This document shows positions 44,154 to 53,210 of a stretch of DNA of 64,000 nt, one piece after another. The translations under genes and the position numbers were made by a program. The first letter of the stretch is position 1. Every line of letters starts with the position of its first letter. The notes under the pieces were generated by a model. The model had not been told where the DNA came from. It saw nothing but the letters and a program-made list of their open reading frames with translations, and did no database searches. Origin of the DNA: Saccharopolyspora_D taberi (GTDB lineage Bacteria > Actinomycetota > Actinomycetes > Mycobacteriales > Pseudonocardiaceae); contig NZ_BAAAUX010000016.1 in assembly GCF_039534165.1 (NCBI RefSeq), positions 248,001 to 312,000 of the forward strand, in the 5' to 3' direction.

Positions 44154-45200
44154 TCAGATCTCGTCGGCGAGGCGGCGGACCTGCTCGATCAGCGCGGTGC
44201 GCTCCTCGGTGGTGCCCGCCAGCGGCGTGACGTTGAGGGTGGTCACGCCGGACTCCTTGAGCGCGGCCAGCCGCTCCTTGACGTGGCCCGCCGGGCCGAT
44301 CAGCGAGGTCTTGGTCAGCAGGTCGGCCGGGACCGCCGCGGCGGCCTCGTCCTTCTTGCCGTCGAGGTAGAGGTCCTGGATCTTCTCGGCCTCGGCCTCG
44401 TAGCCGTAGCGGCGGGCCAGGTCGTTGTAGAAGTTCTTGCCCTTGGCGCCCATGCCGCCGATGTAGAGCGCCAGCAGCGGGCGCATCCCGTCGAGGAAGG
44501 AGTCCAGGCCCTCGCCGATGGCCAGCGGTGCCTGCGCGACGACGTCGAGCTCGGGCAGCGAGGCGTCCCGCTTCGCCCGGCCCGCGGCCAGCGGCTCGCC
44601 CCAGATGTCGGCGGCCTTCTCCGGGACGTAGAAGATCGGCTCCCAGGCTTCGGCGATCTCGGCGACCATGGCCACGTTCTTCGGGCCGATCGCGGCGATC
44701 ATGATCGGGATCCGCTCGCGCACCGGGTGGTTGATCAGCTTCAGCGGCTTGCCCAGACCGGTGCCCTGGCCCTCGGGCAGCGGGATCTGGAAGTGCCTGC
44801 CCTCGTGCACCACCCGCTCCCGGCGCCACACCTGCCTGCAGATCTCGACGATCTCGCGGGTGCGGCCCAGCGGCGCGTGGTACGGCACGCCGTGGAAACC
44901 CTCGATGACCTGCGGCCCGGACGCGCCGATGCCCAGGGTGAAGCGGCCGTTGGAGACGTAGTCCATGCCCGCGGCGGTCATCGCGGTGAGCGTGGGGGTG
45001 CGGGTGTAGATCTGCAGGATGCCGGAGGCGATCTCCAGCCGTTCGGTCCGGGCGGCGATGAAGCCCATCTGGCTGACCGCGTCGAACGAGTAGGCCTCGG
45101 GGACGTAGACGATGTCCAGCCCCGCCTTCTCGTGCACGGCGAGCTCGTCGACCGTTTCCTTGAAGCCTCCGCTGTAGTTCAGCGGCATCCCGATGCGCAT
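44154..45200 (-). CDS. LLM-class F420-dependent oxidoreductase
   Basis: A 348-residue luciferase-like monooxygenase-family enzyme. It opens with MRIGMPLNYSGGF, then EKAGLDIVYVPEAYSFDAV and NGRFTLGIGASGPQV, as in F420-dependent members. The later half has PIMIAAIGPKNVAMVAEIAE. The ATG at 45200 has GAGAGGA. It heads the operon with the zinc alcohol dehydrogenase. Alcohol, ketone or steroid-like substrates are known for related enzymes; the real one is not deducible. F420 use is inferred by family. Confidence 0.88.
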   Translation of the reverse strand: MRIGMPLNYSGGFKETVDELAVHEKAGLDIVYVPEAYSFDAVSQMGFIAARTERLEIASGILQIYTRTPTLTAMTAAGMDYVSNGRFTLGIGASGPQVIEGFHGVPYHAPLGRTREIVEICRQVWRRERVVHEGRHFQIPLPEGQGTGLGKPLKLINHPVRERIPIMIAAIGPKNVAMVAEIAEAWEPIFYVPEKAADIWGEPLAAGRAKRDASLPELDVVAQAPLAIGEGLDSFLDGMRPLLALYIGGMGAKGKNFYNDLARRYGYEAEAEKIQDLYLDGKKDEAAAAVPADLLTKTSLIGPAGHVKERLAALKESGVTTLNVTPLAGTTEERTALIEQVRRLADEI

Positions 45201-45454
45201 CGTGGTCCTCTCCGTAGCGGCCCGCGGCGGGGCGGGCCTCCGCCGCTGAGGTCGCCCGATGTTACCGCTGAGTAGGATGCTCTGGGGAGTCCCCTGAACG
45301 CTCGGATTATGAGGGGGAATGTCCGGTCTGTGGGAGCCGGTCATGGGGGGTACGGGATACTGGGACGCATGTACCTGTTGATGTCCGGCCGCCGCCCCCG
45401 CACCGAGTGTGCCCGGACGGGCCCGCGGTGCGGCATCGACGACCGGGTGGCCGC

Positions 45455-46429
45455 ATGAGGCTGGGACTGCTCGACATCGGCTCCGCCGCCGCACGCCTGG
45501 AGATAGTCGACCTGGACCGCGCCCGGATCCCGCGCGCGTCCTGGAGCTTCAAGGCCCGGACCCGGCTCGCCGAGAACACCGGGGCGGACGGGGTCGTCAC
45601 CGAGGCCGGGATCGAGCAGGCGGCCCGCGCGGTCCGCGACTGCGTCCGCGCCGGAGCGGACAAGGTCCCGGGCGCGCTGCTGGCCTACGGCACCTCGGCG
45701 GTGCGCGACGCGGTCAACGGCGCCGAGCTGCGCCGCAGGCTGGCCGCGGTCGCGGGCACCCGCATCGGCGTTCTGAGCCCGCGCGACGAAGCCGGCCTGA
45801 CCTTCCACGCCGCGTGCCACTGGCACGGCAGGCCCGGGACGAAGCTGACCACGGTCGACATCGGCGGCGGCACGATCGACGTCGCGACCGGCGCGGACGC
45901 CTACCCGGACGACGTGGTGACGCTGCCGTTCGGCGCGGCGCGGCTGACCCGCCAGTACCTGCCGGACGACCCGCCCGCCCAGGACCAGATCGACGACCTG
46001 GTCGAGGCGATCTGCGGGACCGTCCCGCGCTCGCTGACCCGCTACGCGGAGTCCGACCTCGGGCACCCGGTGGCGCAGTCGAAGGTGCTGCGGCAGCTGG
46101 CGATCCTGACCGAGAGCTCGGACGGGCGGGTGGCGCGCCACCCGGTCCGGCTGGTCCGCGCGAAGCTGGAGTCCTGGATCCCGCGGCTGGCGGTGCTGAG
46201 CCAGGCCGAACGCGCCCGGCTGCCCGGCGTCTCGCGCACCCGCGCGCGCCGCATCCTGGCCGGGGCGATCGTGGCCGAGGTCATCCTCAGCGCGATCGGG
46301 GTCGACGAGCTGGAGATCTGCCCGTGGGGGCTGCGCGAGGGCATGGTGTTCCGCTTCGCCGACGTCTGCGACCAGGTCGGGACGGACCTGGACGACGTCC
46401 GGGACGCCATGGGCGAGATGTTCGCCTGA
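45455..46429 (+). CDS. ppx: Ppx/GppA-family phosphatase
   Basis: A 324-residue protein of the exopolyphosphatase/pppGpp phosphatase superfamily. The phosphate-binding motifs are LDIGSAAARLEIVD at the N-terminus and VDIGGGTIDVATG in the middle, followed by LPFGAARLTRQYLPDDPP. The C-terminus has EICPWGLREGM. It closely resembles mycobacterial Ppx1-type (Rv0496-like) proteins. It hydrolyses short polyphosphate or pppGpp. The usual SNTV motif is SAAAR here, which may affect activity. The ATG at 45455 lacks a good ribosome site. The 45201-45454 gap holds no gene. Confidence 0.88.
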   Translation: MRLGLLDIGSAAARLEIVDLDRARIPRASWSFKARTRLAENTGADGVVTEAGIEQAARAVRDCVRAGADKVPGALLAYGTSAVRDAVNGAELRRRLAAVAGTRIGVLSPRDEAGLTFHAACHWHGRPGTKLTTVDIGGGTIDVATGADAYPDDVVTLPFGAARLTRQYLPDDPPAQDQIDDLVEAICGTVPRSLTRYAESDLGHPVAQSKVLRQLAILTESSDGRVARHPVRLVRAKLESWIPRLAVLSQAERARLPGVSRTRARRILAGAIVAEVILSAIGVDELEICPWGLREGMVFRFADVCDQVGTDLDDVRDAMGEMFA

Positions 46430-46506
46430 GCCCGGGAGCGGCGGAAGATCACCGGAGCAAGTAGCGTCGGAGAGGTCAACAGCCGTCGACTCCGAGGAGG
46501 CGTGCC

Positions 46507-46905
46507 GTGACCGTCCTGGTGCACGTCCTGATCACGATGGTGGCGGTGTGGGTCACCACGCTGCTGCCGGGGATCACGCTGGGCGGGCAGGACACCACCG
46601 CCCAGGTCCTGACCCTGCTGGCCGTCTCCGTGGTGTTCGGCCTGGTGAACGTGGTGCTCAAGCCGATCGCCAAGACGCTGGGCTGCCTGCTGTACGTGCT
46701 GACCCTCGGACTGTTCGGGCTGGTGGTCAACGCCCTGCTGCTGTGGCTCACCAGCTACCTGGCGGGTGAGCTGAAGCTGCCGTTCCACGTCGACGGGTTC
46801 TGGTCGGCCTTCTGGGGCGCGCTGGTCATCACCATCGTCAGCAGCCTGCTGCACGGGGTCGTCCGCCGCACCCGCGTCGGCGAGGAACAGCAGTACCGGG
46901 GCTGA
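46507..46905 (+). CDS. Phage_holin_4_2-like membrane protein
   Basis: A 132-residue, four-helix protein of the PF04020 type. It features VTTLLPGITLGGQDTTAQVL followed by the motif NVVLKPIAKTL and a third helix GLFGLVVNALLLWLTS. Despite the name, chromosomal members of this family are not phage lysis genes. They are widespread in actinomycetes and of unknown function. GTG at 46507 is preceded by GAGGAGG. It is followed after nine bases by the EspG-like gene. Confidence 0.88.
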   Translation: MTVLVHVLITMVAVWVTTLLPGITLGGQDTTAQVLTLLAVSVVFGLVNVVLKPIAKTLGCLLYVLTLGLFGLVVNALLLWLTSYLAGELKLPFHVDGFWSAFWGALVITIVSSLLHGVVRRTRVGEEQQYRG

Positions 46906-46914
46906 CGCGCCGGG

Positions 46915-47619
46915 ATGCGGTGCAGCAGCGGGGAGTTCGACGCGCTCGTCCGACGGGGTGTGCACCGGCCGGGCCCGCGCGCGGCCGTGGCGCAGCTGAT
47001 CGGGCGGGAGCTGTCCGGGTTCCCGGGCATGCCCTACCGGCTCGAACCCCGCTGGAACGACGTGCTGAGCGCGCTCGCGGGCGGGTCGGTCTTCGGCTTC
47101 GCCGCGATCGGCGCGGACACCAGGGTCCTGGTCGCGGTCGCACGTGAGCTCGCGGCGCGGGTGCAGGTCCGCGGGGATTCGGTGACGGCCGACCTGATCC
47201 GGCCCGATGCCCCGTGGCCCGCCCTGACCGGGGTCCTGCCCGCCGCGGAACCCGCCGCGGGCAGCGAGGTCACAGTGCCGACGGCGATCCTGGCCGAGGC
47301 GCGGGAAAGCCCGGAGATCGCCCGCGAACTGCGCCGCCGCGAGGTCCCCGACGACGACGCCCGGGACCTGGAAGCGCTGCTGACGCGCGCGGACGGGTTC
47401 ACCGCGCGGATCGAGGTGGCGCTGTGCGAAGGGGACGAGCCGCTGCGCCGGGTGGGCTCGACGATCGAGGTGCACCACTCGAAGACCGGCCGGGTGGCGG
47501 TGATCCCAGAGGCCCCGGACGACACCTACACCATGGTCGCGCCGGCCGACGCGTTCGTGATCGGCCGCGCGCTCCAGCACCACCTGGACACCCTCTGGAA
47601 CTCGACCGAAGCGTCCTGA
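46915..47619 (+). CDS. EspG-family (ESX secretion-associated) protein
   Basis: A 234-residue protein matching the EspG pattern in outline. The N-terminal SGEFDALV opening is followed by a VAVARELAARVQVRGDSVTADLIRPD strand region and the VTVPTAILAEA segment. A helical middle region leads to a C-terminal RVAVIPEAPDDTYTMVAPADAFVIGRALQHHLDTL. EspG proteins chaperone PE/PPE or WXG substrates in type VII secretion. No ESX genes are nearby, so it is an orphan. Assignment is moderate, because the match is by pattern memory. Confidence 0.5.
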   Translation: MRCSSGEFDALVRRGVHRPGPRAAVAQLIGRELSGFPGMPYRLEPRWNDVLSALAGGSVFGFAAIGADTRVLVAVARELAARVQVRGDSVTADLIRPDAPWPALTGVLPAAEPAAGSEVTVPTAILAEARESPEIARELRRREVPDDDARDLEALLTRADGFTARIEVALCEGDEPLRRVGSTIEVHHSKTGRVAVIPEAPDDTYTMVAPADAFVIGRALQHHLDTLWNSTEAS

Positions 47620-47661
47620 GCCGGTGCGCGTCCTGGCAGACCGCCCACCGCGACGAGACCC

Positions 47662-48843
47662 TCACAACCGCCCGGCGATGTCCCGCCCGATGAGCAGCGA
47701 AGCGGTAGCGGCGGGAGAAGGTGCGTTGAGCACGTGCACCCAGTGCTCGTCCTCGACGACCAGGAAGTCGTCCACCAAGGTCCCGTCCGGCCGGACGGCC
47801 TGCGCGCGCACCCCGGCCTCCGCGCGCACCAGATCCCGCCCGCGCAGCTCCGGCAGCAGCCTGCGCGCCGCGCGGACGAACAGCGGCTTGACCGCCGACC
47901 GCGCGATCTCGCCCGCCCCGGTGCGCCAGTACTTCCTCGCCAGCACCCGCAGGCCGGGGTCGCTGACCAGCCGGCCGAGGTGCTCCCGCGACCAGGCGCC
48001 CCAGCGATAGCCCTCGCGGTCCAGCGCCGGAACCGCGTTGGGCCCGACGTGCAGGCTGCCGTCGATCATCCGGGTCAGGTGCACGCCGAGGAACGGGAAC
48101 GCCGGGTCGGGCACCGGGTAGACCAGGGCGTTCACCAGATCCTGCCGGGCGGTCTCGTAGTACTCACCGCGGAACGGCAGGATCCGGGCGGGCGGCCGGG
48201 CACCGGCGAGTTCGGCGACGGTGTCGCTGTGCAGCCCGGCGCAGTTGACGGCGCGGCGGGTGCGGACCTCGCCCGTGGTCGTCGACAGCACCAGGTCCGG
48301 GCCGTCGGTGGCCACGCCGACCAGTTCGGTGCCGGTGCGCAGCTCCACCCCGCGCTCGGCGAGCAGGTCGGCCAGCTTGCGGGCCACGGCGCCGAAGTCG
48401 GTGATCCCGGCCTCCGGCACCGCCAGCGCACGGATACCGCGCACGCGCGGCTCCAGCTCGCGCAGCTCGCCGGGCCCGAGCTCGCGGACCCGGACGCCGT
48501 TGGCGGCACCCCGCCGAGCCAGCTCGGCCAGCCTCGGCAGCTCCGCCGCCTCGGTGGCCACGACGACCTTCCCGGTGCGCCGCACCGGAATCCCGTGCTC
48601 CGCGCAGAACTCGTACATCGCCTCGCCGCCGGCCCGCGCGAACCTGGCCTTGGCGCTGCCCGGCGGGTAGTACAGTCCACTGTGGATGACGCCGGAGTTG
48701 TGCCCGGTCTGGTGCGTGCCCCAGCCGGGTTCCTTGTCGAGCACCGCGATCCGCTCGCCCGGCCGCTCCCGCGCCAGCGCGTGCGCGGTCGCCAGGCCCA
48801 CGATGCCGCCGCCGATGATGGTCACGTCGTTGGTCACCGCCAT
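47662..48843 (-). CDS. lhgO: L-2-hydroxyglutarate oxidase
   Basis: A 393-residue FAD enzyme of the DAO family. The dinucleotide motif is IIGGGIVGLATA, followed by LDKEPGWGTHQTGHNSGVIHSGLYYPPGS, a hallmark of L-2-hydroxyglutarate oxidase (LhgO/L2HGDH). The C-terminal half has ALVYPVPDPAFPFLGVHLTRMIDG. It oxidises L-2-hydroxyglutarate to 2-oxoglutarate. The ATG at 48843 is nine bases after GAGG. In glutarate catabolism it acts after CsiD-type hydroxylation, but no csiD is present here. It could also serve as a metabolite repair enzyme. Confidence 0.92.
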   Translation of the reverse strand: MAVTNDVTIIGGGIVGLATAHALARERPGERIAVLDKEPGWGTHQTGHNSGVIHSGLYYPPGSAKARFARAGGEAMYEFCAEHGIPVRRTGKVVVATEAAELPRLAELARRGAANGVRVRELGPGELRELEPRVRGIRALAVPEAGITDFGAVARKLADLLAERGVELRTGTELVGVATDGPDLVLSTTTGEVRTRRAVNCAGLHSDTVAELAGARPPARILPFRGEYYETARQDLVNALVYPVPDPAFPFLGVHLTRMIDGSLHVGPNAVPALDREGYRWGAWSREHLGRLVSDPGLRVLARKYWRTGAGEIARSAVKPLFVRAARRLLPELRGRDLVRAEAGVRAQAVRPDGTLVDDFLVVEDEHWVHVLNAPSPAATASLLIGRDIAGRL

Positions 48844-48918
48844 ACCGGCCATCCTCGCCGCCGGACGCCGCCGGATTCCAGTACCTGGATCCGAACGGCA
48901 GCCGCTAACGTGGAAGCG

Positions 48919-49656
48919 ATGCCGAACCCGAGTCCGCAGCTGCTGCTGCTGTCCAGCTCGACCACGCACGGGCGGCCCTTCCTCGGCCACGCGCTGGAAG
49001 CGGTGACCGAGTGGCTGGCCGGGCGCAAGCGGCTGCTGTTCGCTCCCTTCGCGCAGCGGGACCACGACCACTACGTCGACGTGGTGCAGGACGCGGTAAA
49101 CCCGCTCGGCGTCCGGGTGGAGGGGCTGCACACCGCGGCCGACCCGGTCGGCGCGGTCCGGGAGGCCGAGGCCCTGTTCGTCGGCGGGGGCAACAGCTTC
49201 CGGCTGCTGTCGGAGCTCCGCGGCAGGGGCCTGGTCGCCGCGATCCGCGACGCCGTGCTCACGGGAACGCCGTACATGGGCGCCAGCGCGGGCACCAACA
49301 TGGCCTGCCCGAGCCTGCGGACCACCAACGACATGCCGATCGTGCGCCCGCCCTCGTTCGAGGCGATCGGCCTGGTCCCGTTCCAGATCAACCCGCACTA
49401 CCTCGACCCCGACCCCGGCAGCACGCACATGGGCGAGACCAGGGAGCGCCGGATCACCGAGTTCTTGGAGGAGAACGACGTTCCGGTGCTGGGCCTGCGG
49501 GAGGAGGCGTGGCTGCGGGTCCGCGGTGCGCACGCCGAGCTCGCCGGCTTCAGCGCCGCCCGGCTGTTCGACCGCGGCGCCGAGCCCCGGGAGTTCGCGC
49601 CGGGCGCGGACCTGTCGTTCCTGCTGCGGTCCGAGCCGCGCTTCGACCTCCCGTGA
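48919..49656 (+). CDS. pepE: Peptidase E (alpha-aspartyl dipeptidase)
   Basis: A 245-residue cytoplasmic dipeptidase of family S51. The nucleophile Ser123 lies in GASAGTNMA, and the GGGNSF segment and PFQINPHYLDPDP (with the presumed catalytic His) fit the PepE active site. It hydrolyses dipeptides with N-terminal aspartate. It is divergent from lhgO, with 75 bases between. The ATG at 48919 has only a weak GGAAG. Single-gene unit. Confidence 0.92.
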   Translation: MPNPSPQLLLLSSSTTHGRPFLGHALEAVTEWLAGRKRLLFAPFAQRDHDHYVDVVQDAVNPLGVRVEGLHTAADPVGAVREAEALFVGGGNSFRLLSELRGRGLVAAIRDAVLTGTPYMGASAGTNMACPSLRTTNDMPIVRPPSFEAIGLVPFQINPHYLDPDPGSTHMGETRERRITEFLEENDVPVLGLREEAWLRVRGAHAELAGFSAARLFDRGAEPREFAPGADLSFLLRSEPRFDLP

Positions 49657-50033
49657 TCCCGAGCCCGTTCAGCTGCGGCCCTTATAGGCATTTCGTAGCA
49701 GCAACACGGAGTAAATGGCCCTATCGGCGAGAGTTACATACTCCAATCGGGTTGTTGATCACTTTGTGCTAAAGTCTCGATCATCCTGTTGGGTGGTGCT
49801 GCGCCAGTGGCGTTTGTTCCGGGATGGGTAGGGCTTCGGCTGCGGAATGAGGGTGCGACTCATGGCCACGGGGCGAGTGCGACTCGGCCGGCGCGGCATT
49901 GGCCCGACCGTTCCACCACCTGACATCCGGTCCGTCCGCAGAGCCCGTCGGTGAGGACCGCCAACGCCCTGCCCTGGTCTCACCGGTGAGGCCGCGTCCG
50001 AAGCCCCTGGCGGTTCAATAGGTGTGGAGCGCT
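49657..50033. other. AT-richer gap upstream of the conservon
   Basis: No gene is found. The stretch 49680-49790 is markedly richer in A and T than its surroundings. TAAAGT (49770-49775) fits a -10 element on the plus strand, without a clear -35. The sequence 49790-50033 is GC-rich and unassigned. It is the most likely promoter zone for the four-gene conservon. Confidence 0.4.
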
Positions 50034-52364
50034 GTGAATCGAACAAGCCCTTCCGAGAACGCTGACTACCGGACCATCCGGTCCCGGGTGACCAGGGTCG
50101 TCGTGCTGCCCAGCATCGTCCTGCTGGTCATGTGGGTGGTCTTCTCGTTCTACACCGGCTACGAGGGCTATTACGTGCGGGCCGTCGCCGTCTCCGTGCA
50201 GAACGCCTCCATTCCCGCGGCCAACGGCATGGTCGCCATCCAGCGCGAGCGCCAGTTCACGCTGCGCGGGGTCGGGCAGCCGGACCTGGGCGCGGCGGTC
50301 GGCGAGCAGCGGGTGCAGACCGACCAGGCGGTCGCCGAGATGCGCGCGAAGCTGGACGGCGTGCGGCCGGACGCGTCCGAGACGATCGTGCGGCGCATCG
50401 ACGCCCTCAACGGGCTGCTCGCGCAGCTGCCCCAGCAGCGGGCCAACATCGACTCCGGCGTCGCGACCGGACCGCAGGTCTTCGAGTACTACAACAGCGT
50501 GCTGGACGCGGGCGCCGCGCTGTTCGACATCCAGGCCCGCAGCGTGCCCGACGTCGACGCCAGCCAGGCCGGTCTGGTCGCCACCGACCTGTTCCGCGCC
50601 GCCGACCAGATGTCGCGCGCGGCCTCGCTGGGCTCCACCGCGGTGGCCAACGGGCGGTTCGACGACGACGACTTCATCACCTACACCGGCCTGGTCGGCT
50701 CCTACCACTCCAAGCTGGAGGCCAACGAACCCAACCTGCTGCCCGTCTCGCGCGGCGAGTACCAGCGGCTGGTCGCCAGCGAGCCGTGGCAGCGGCTGCG
50801 CGCGCTGGAGCGCGACGTGCTCAGCCACCCGCCGGGCACCGGCCGGGCGGCGGTCTCCGAGCAGGAGTGGCTGCAGGCCAGCGGGCAGGTCTCGGACGAG
50901 CTCATCCAGCTCGCGGTGGGCTCGGCCAGCGAGGCCGCCGAAACCGGCCTGGCCAAGGGCAACGCCAGGTACCTGGAGGTCATCGCGGGCAGCCTGGTCG
51001 CGCTGCTCGCGGTGGTGCTGGGCATCGTGCTGGCGATCCGCAACTCCCGCAGGCTCGTCGACCGGGCCCTGGTGACCCGCCTGACCAGGCTGCGCGACGA
51101 GTCGCTGTCGCTGGCCCAGGACCGGCTGCCGGACATCATGACCCGCCTGGAGAAGGGCGAGAAGGTCGACATCGATGTCGAGGTCCCGGCGCTGGACTAC
51201 GGCAGGGACGAGATCGGCCAGGTGGCCGAGGCGTTCAACACCGCCCAGTTCACCGCGGTCTCGGCCGCGGTCAAGGAGAGCCAGGCGCGCGAGGGCGTCA
51301 ACAAGGTCTTCCTCGGCATCGCGCACCGCAACCAGGGCCTGGTGCACCGCCAGCTCAAGGTGCTGGACCGGATGGAGCGCGAGGAGGAGAACCCGGAGCG
51401 GCTCGACACCCTGTTCCAGCTCGACCACCTCGCCACCCGGGCCCGCCGCAACGCCGAGAACCTGATCATCCTCGCCGGCGAGCAGCCGGGGCGGCAGTGG
51501 CGCAAGCCGGTCCGCCTGGTCGACGTGCTGCGCGCCGCGGTCGCCGAAACCGAGCAGTACCACCGGATCCGGGTCAACCAGGTGCCCGACGTCTCGGTGC
51601 ACGGCACCGCCGTCGGTGACGTCATCCACCTCTGCGCCGAGCTGATGGAGAACGCCACCGCGTTCTCCTCGCCGCGTTCGCAGGTCCAGGTGCACAGCAG
51701 CGACACCCCGCGCGGCGTGCTGGTGCAGATCGAGGACCAGGGGCTGGGCATGCGCCCCGCGGCGCGGGACGACGCCAACGAGCTGCTGTCGAACCCGCCG
51801 CGGTTCGAGGACATCACGCTGCGCGGTGACTCCCGGCTCGGGCTGTTCGTGGTGTCCCGGCTGGCCGCGCGGCGCGGCATCCAGGTCGACCTCCGCGAGT
51901 CCGCCGAGGGCGGCGTGGTGGCCTTCGTCCTGCTCCCGTCCGACATCGTGGTCTCCGAGCGCGGCGCCGAGGAGCCGCCGGAGACGATGCGGGTGGTCAC
52001 CACCTCCCAGGACGCGCCGTCGCGCCGGGACGACGTGGTGGCCCCGCTCGAGCGCAAGTTCCCGGAGCCCCGCAACGAGGTCGAGTCGGCGGCCCGGAAC
52101 GGGCGCAGGACTCCGCAGCCCGCCAAACCGCAGAACGACAGGCCGGAGTTTCCTTCCGTGGACCCAGACGGCAGGCCGCCGCTGCCGAAACGGCGACGCC
52201 AGCACAACCTCGTTCCACAACTGCGCGAGGAACCCGGGGAACAGCAGGAGGAGCCGGCCCAGCGGGTCGACCACTCGCCGGAGCGGACCAGGGGGAACAT
52301 GGCCGCGTTCCAACGGGGGACTCGCGACGCGCGCCGGGCCGACGACTCCGGTGCGGAACGGTGA
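50034..52364 (+). CDS. cvnA: Conservon sensor-like kinase/ATPase (CvnA type)
   Basis: A 776-residue membrane protein. The first helix is about 22-40. A helical extracellular NIT-like (nitrate/nitrite-sensing fold) domain spans about 45-320 and contains QRERQFTLRGVG. A second helix (about 320-345) leads to a HAMP-like linker. The cytoplasmic part has GIAHRNQGLVHRQLKVLDRME in the dimerisation position; it is a noncanonical histidine site. The HATPase core shows AELMENATAFSSP and DQGLGM. The last 140 residues are polar and disordered. GTG 50034 was chosen; GTG 50022 is also possible. It heads the classic cvnABCD order. Confidence 0.9.
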   Translation: MNRTSPSENADYRTIRSRVTRVVVLPSIVLLVMWVVFSFYTGYEGYYVRAVAVSVQNASIPAANGMVAIQRERQFTLRGVGQPDLGAAVGEQRVQTDQAVAEMRAKLDGVRPDASETIVRRIDALNGLLAQLPQQRANIDSGVATGPQVFEYYNSVLDAGAALFDIQARSVPDVDASQAGLVATDLFRAADQMSRAASLGSTAVANGRFDDDDFITYTGLVGSYHSKLEANEPNLLPVSRGEYQRLVASEPWQRLRALERDVLSHPPGTGRAAVSEQEWLQASGQVSDELIQLAVGSASEAAETGLAKGNARYLEVIAGSLVALLAVVLGIVLAIRNSRRLVDRALVTRLTRLRDESLSLAQDRLPDIMTRLEKGEKVDIDVEVPALDYGRDEIGQVAEAFNTAQFTAVSAAVKESQAREGVNKVFLGIAHRNQGLVHRQLKVLDRMEREEENPERLDTLFQLDHLATRARRNAENLIILAGEQPGRQWRKPVRLVDVLRAAVAETEQYHRIRVNQVPDVSVHGTAVGDVIHLCAELMENATAFSSPRSQVQVHSSDTPRGVLVQIEDQGLGMRPAARDDANELLSNPPRFEDITLRGDSRLGLFVVSRLAARRGIQVDLRESAEGGVVAFVLLPSDIVVSERGAEEPPETMRVVTTSQDAPSRRDDVVAPLERKFPEPRNEVESAARNGRRTPQPAKPQNDRPEFPSVDPDGRPPLPKRRRQHNLVPQLREEPGEQQEEPAQRVDHSPERTRGNMAAFQRGTRDARRADDSGAER

Positions 52365-52395
52365 TCTTTCCAGCGACTGAAGGGGCAGTGTGTGC

Positions 52396-52821
52396 ATGAG
52401 CGAGAAAGTCGGCTCGGATGACGAGTTGAACTGGCTGCTGGACGATCTCGTCCAGCGGGTGGTCGGAGCGCGCTACGCGGTCGTGCTCTCCTCCGACGGG
52501 CTACTGCTTGCCAAGTCCGCGGATCTGTCCACTGAGGACTCCGAGCACCTGGCCGCGATGTCGTCGGCCTTCCAGAGCCTGGCCAAGCAGACCGGCAAGC
52601 AGTTCAGGGGCGGCGGCGTCCGGCAGACCATCGTCGAGATGGACCACGCCTTCCTGTTCGTCACCGCCGCGGGCTCGGGTGCCTGCCTGGCCGTCCTCGG
52701 CGAGGAGGACTCGGACGTGGGCATGATCGCCTACGAGATGAACCTGCTCGTGGTGCGCGTCGGCAACTACCTCAGCTCCGCGCCGCGCGCGGGCGTGCCG
52801 GTCGACCTGCCCCGGAGCTGA
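52396..52821 (+). CDS. cvnB: Roadblock/LC7-domain protein (CvnB type)
   Basis: A 141-residue protein of the roadblock/LC7 fold. The ELNWLLDDLVQRVVGARYAVVLSSDGLLLA opening and the FVTAAGSGACLAVLGEE strand are typical. It is encoded 31 bases after the sensor-like ATPase and before the DUF742 gene. Roadblock proteins act as co-regulators or scaffolds of the small GTPase in conservons. The ATG at 52396 was preferred over GTG 52390; both follow AAGGGG. Confidence 0.92.
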   Translation: MSEKVGSDDELNWLLDDLVQRVVGARYAVVLSSDGLLLAKSADLSTEDSEHLAAMSSAFQSLAKQTGKQFRGGGVRQTIVEMDHAFLFVTAAGSGACLAVLGEEDSDVGMIAYEMNLLVVRVGNYLSSAPRAGVPVDLPRS

Positions 52822-52829
52822 GGGCGGCG

Positions 52830-53210
52830 ATGATGGCTCGTGAGGACGATCTGTGGCTGGACGAGGCCGCCGGTCCGCTCGTCCGCCCGTACGCGATGAC
52901 CCGGGGCCGGACCCGACCGGGCAGCCCGGAGCTGGACATGGTCACCCAGGTCGTCACCGCTCGGCGGGGGAACTCCGACCGGTCCGTCCTCTCCGTCGAG
53001 CACCTGGAGATCCTCGAACTCTGCAAGCGCCCGCTGTCGCTGGCGGAGGTCGCCTCCTACCTCGACGTCCCGCTGGTCGTGGCCAAGGTGCTGGTCAGCG
53101 ATCTGATCGAACGCGGCGACCTGATCGCGGGATCGGCGTCGTCCCGGGTCGCCGAAAAGCCCGACCGACAACTACTTCAGGCGGTGCTCGATGGTGTCCG
53201 CAGGCTCTGA
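52830..53210 (+). CDS. cvnC: DUF742 protein (CvnC type)
   Basis: A 126-residue DUF742 protein with a winged-helix-like core. The hallmarks are GPLVRPYAMTRGRTRP and LEILELCKRPLSLAEVASYL, then VLVSDLIERGDL. It lies nine bases after cvnB and overlaps the GTPase gene by 20 bases. DUF742 proteins bind the GTPase partner in conservons and may have a DNA-binding-like fold. ATG 52830 or 52833 could start it. Confidence 0.92.
   Translation: MMAREDDLWLDEAAGPLVRPYAMTRGRTRPGSPELDMVTQVVTARRGNSDRSVLSVEHLEILELCKRPLSLAEVASYLDVPLVVAKVLVSDLIERGDLIAGSASSRVAEKPDRQLLQAVLDGVRRL

Noticed and set aside
46507..46905. Phage lysis holin
   Set aside because: The family name is misleading; no phage genes are near and the gene sits among core genes.
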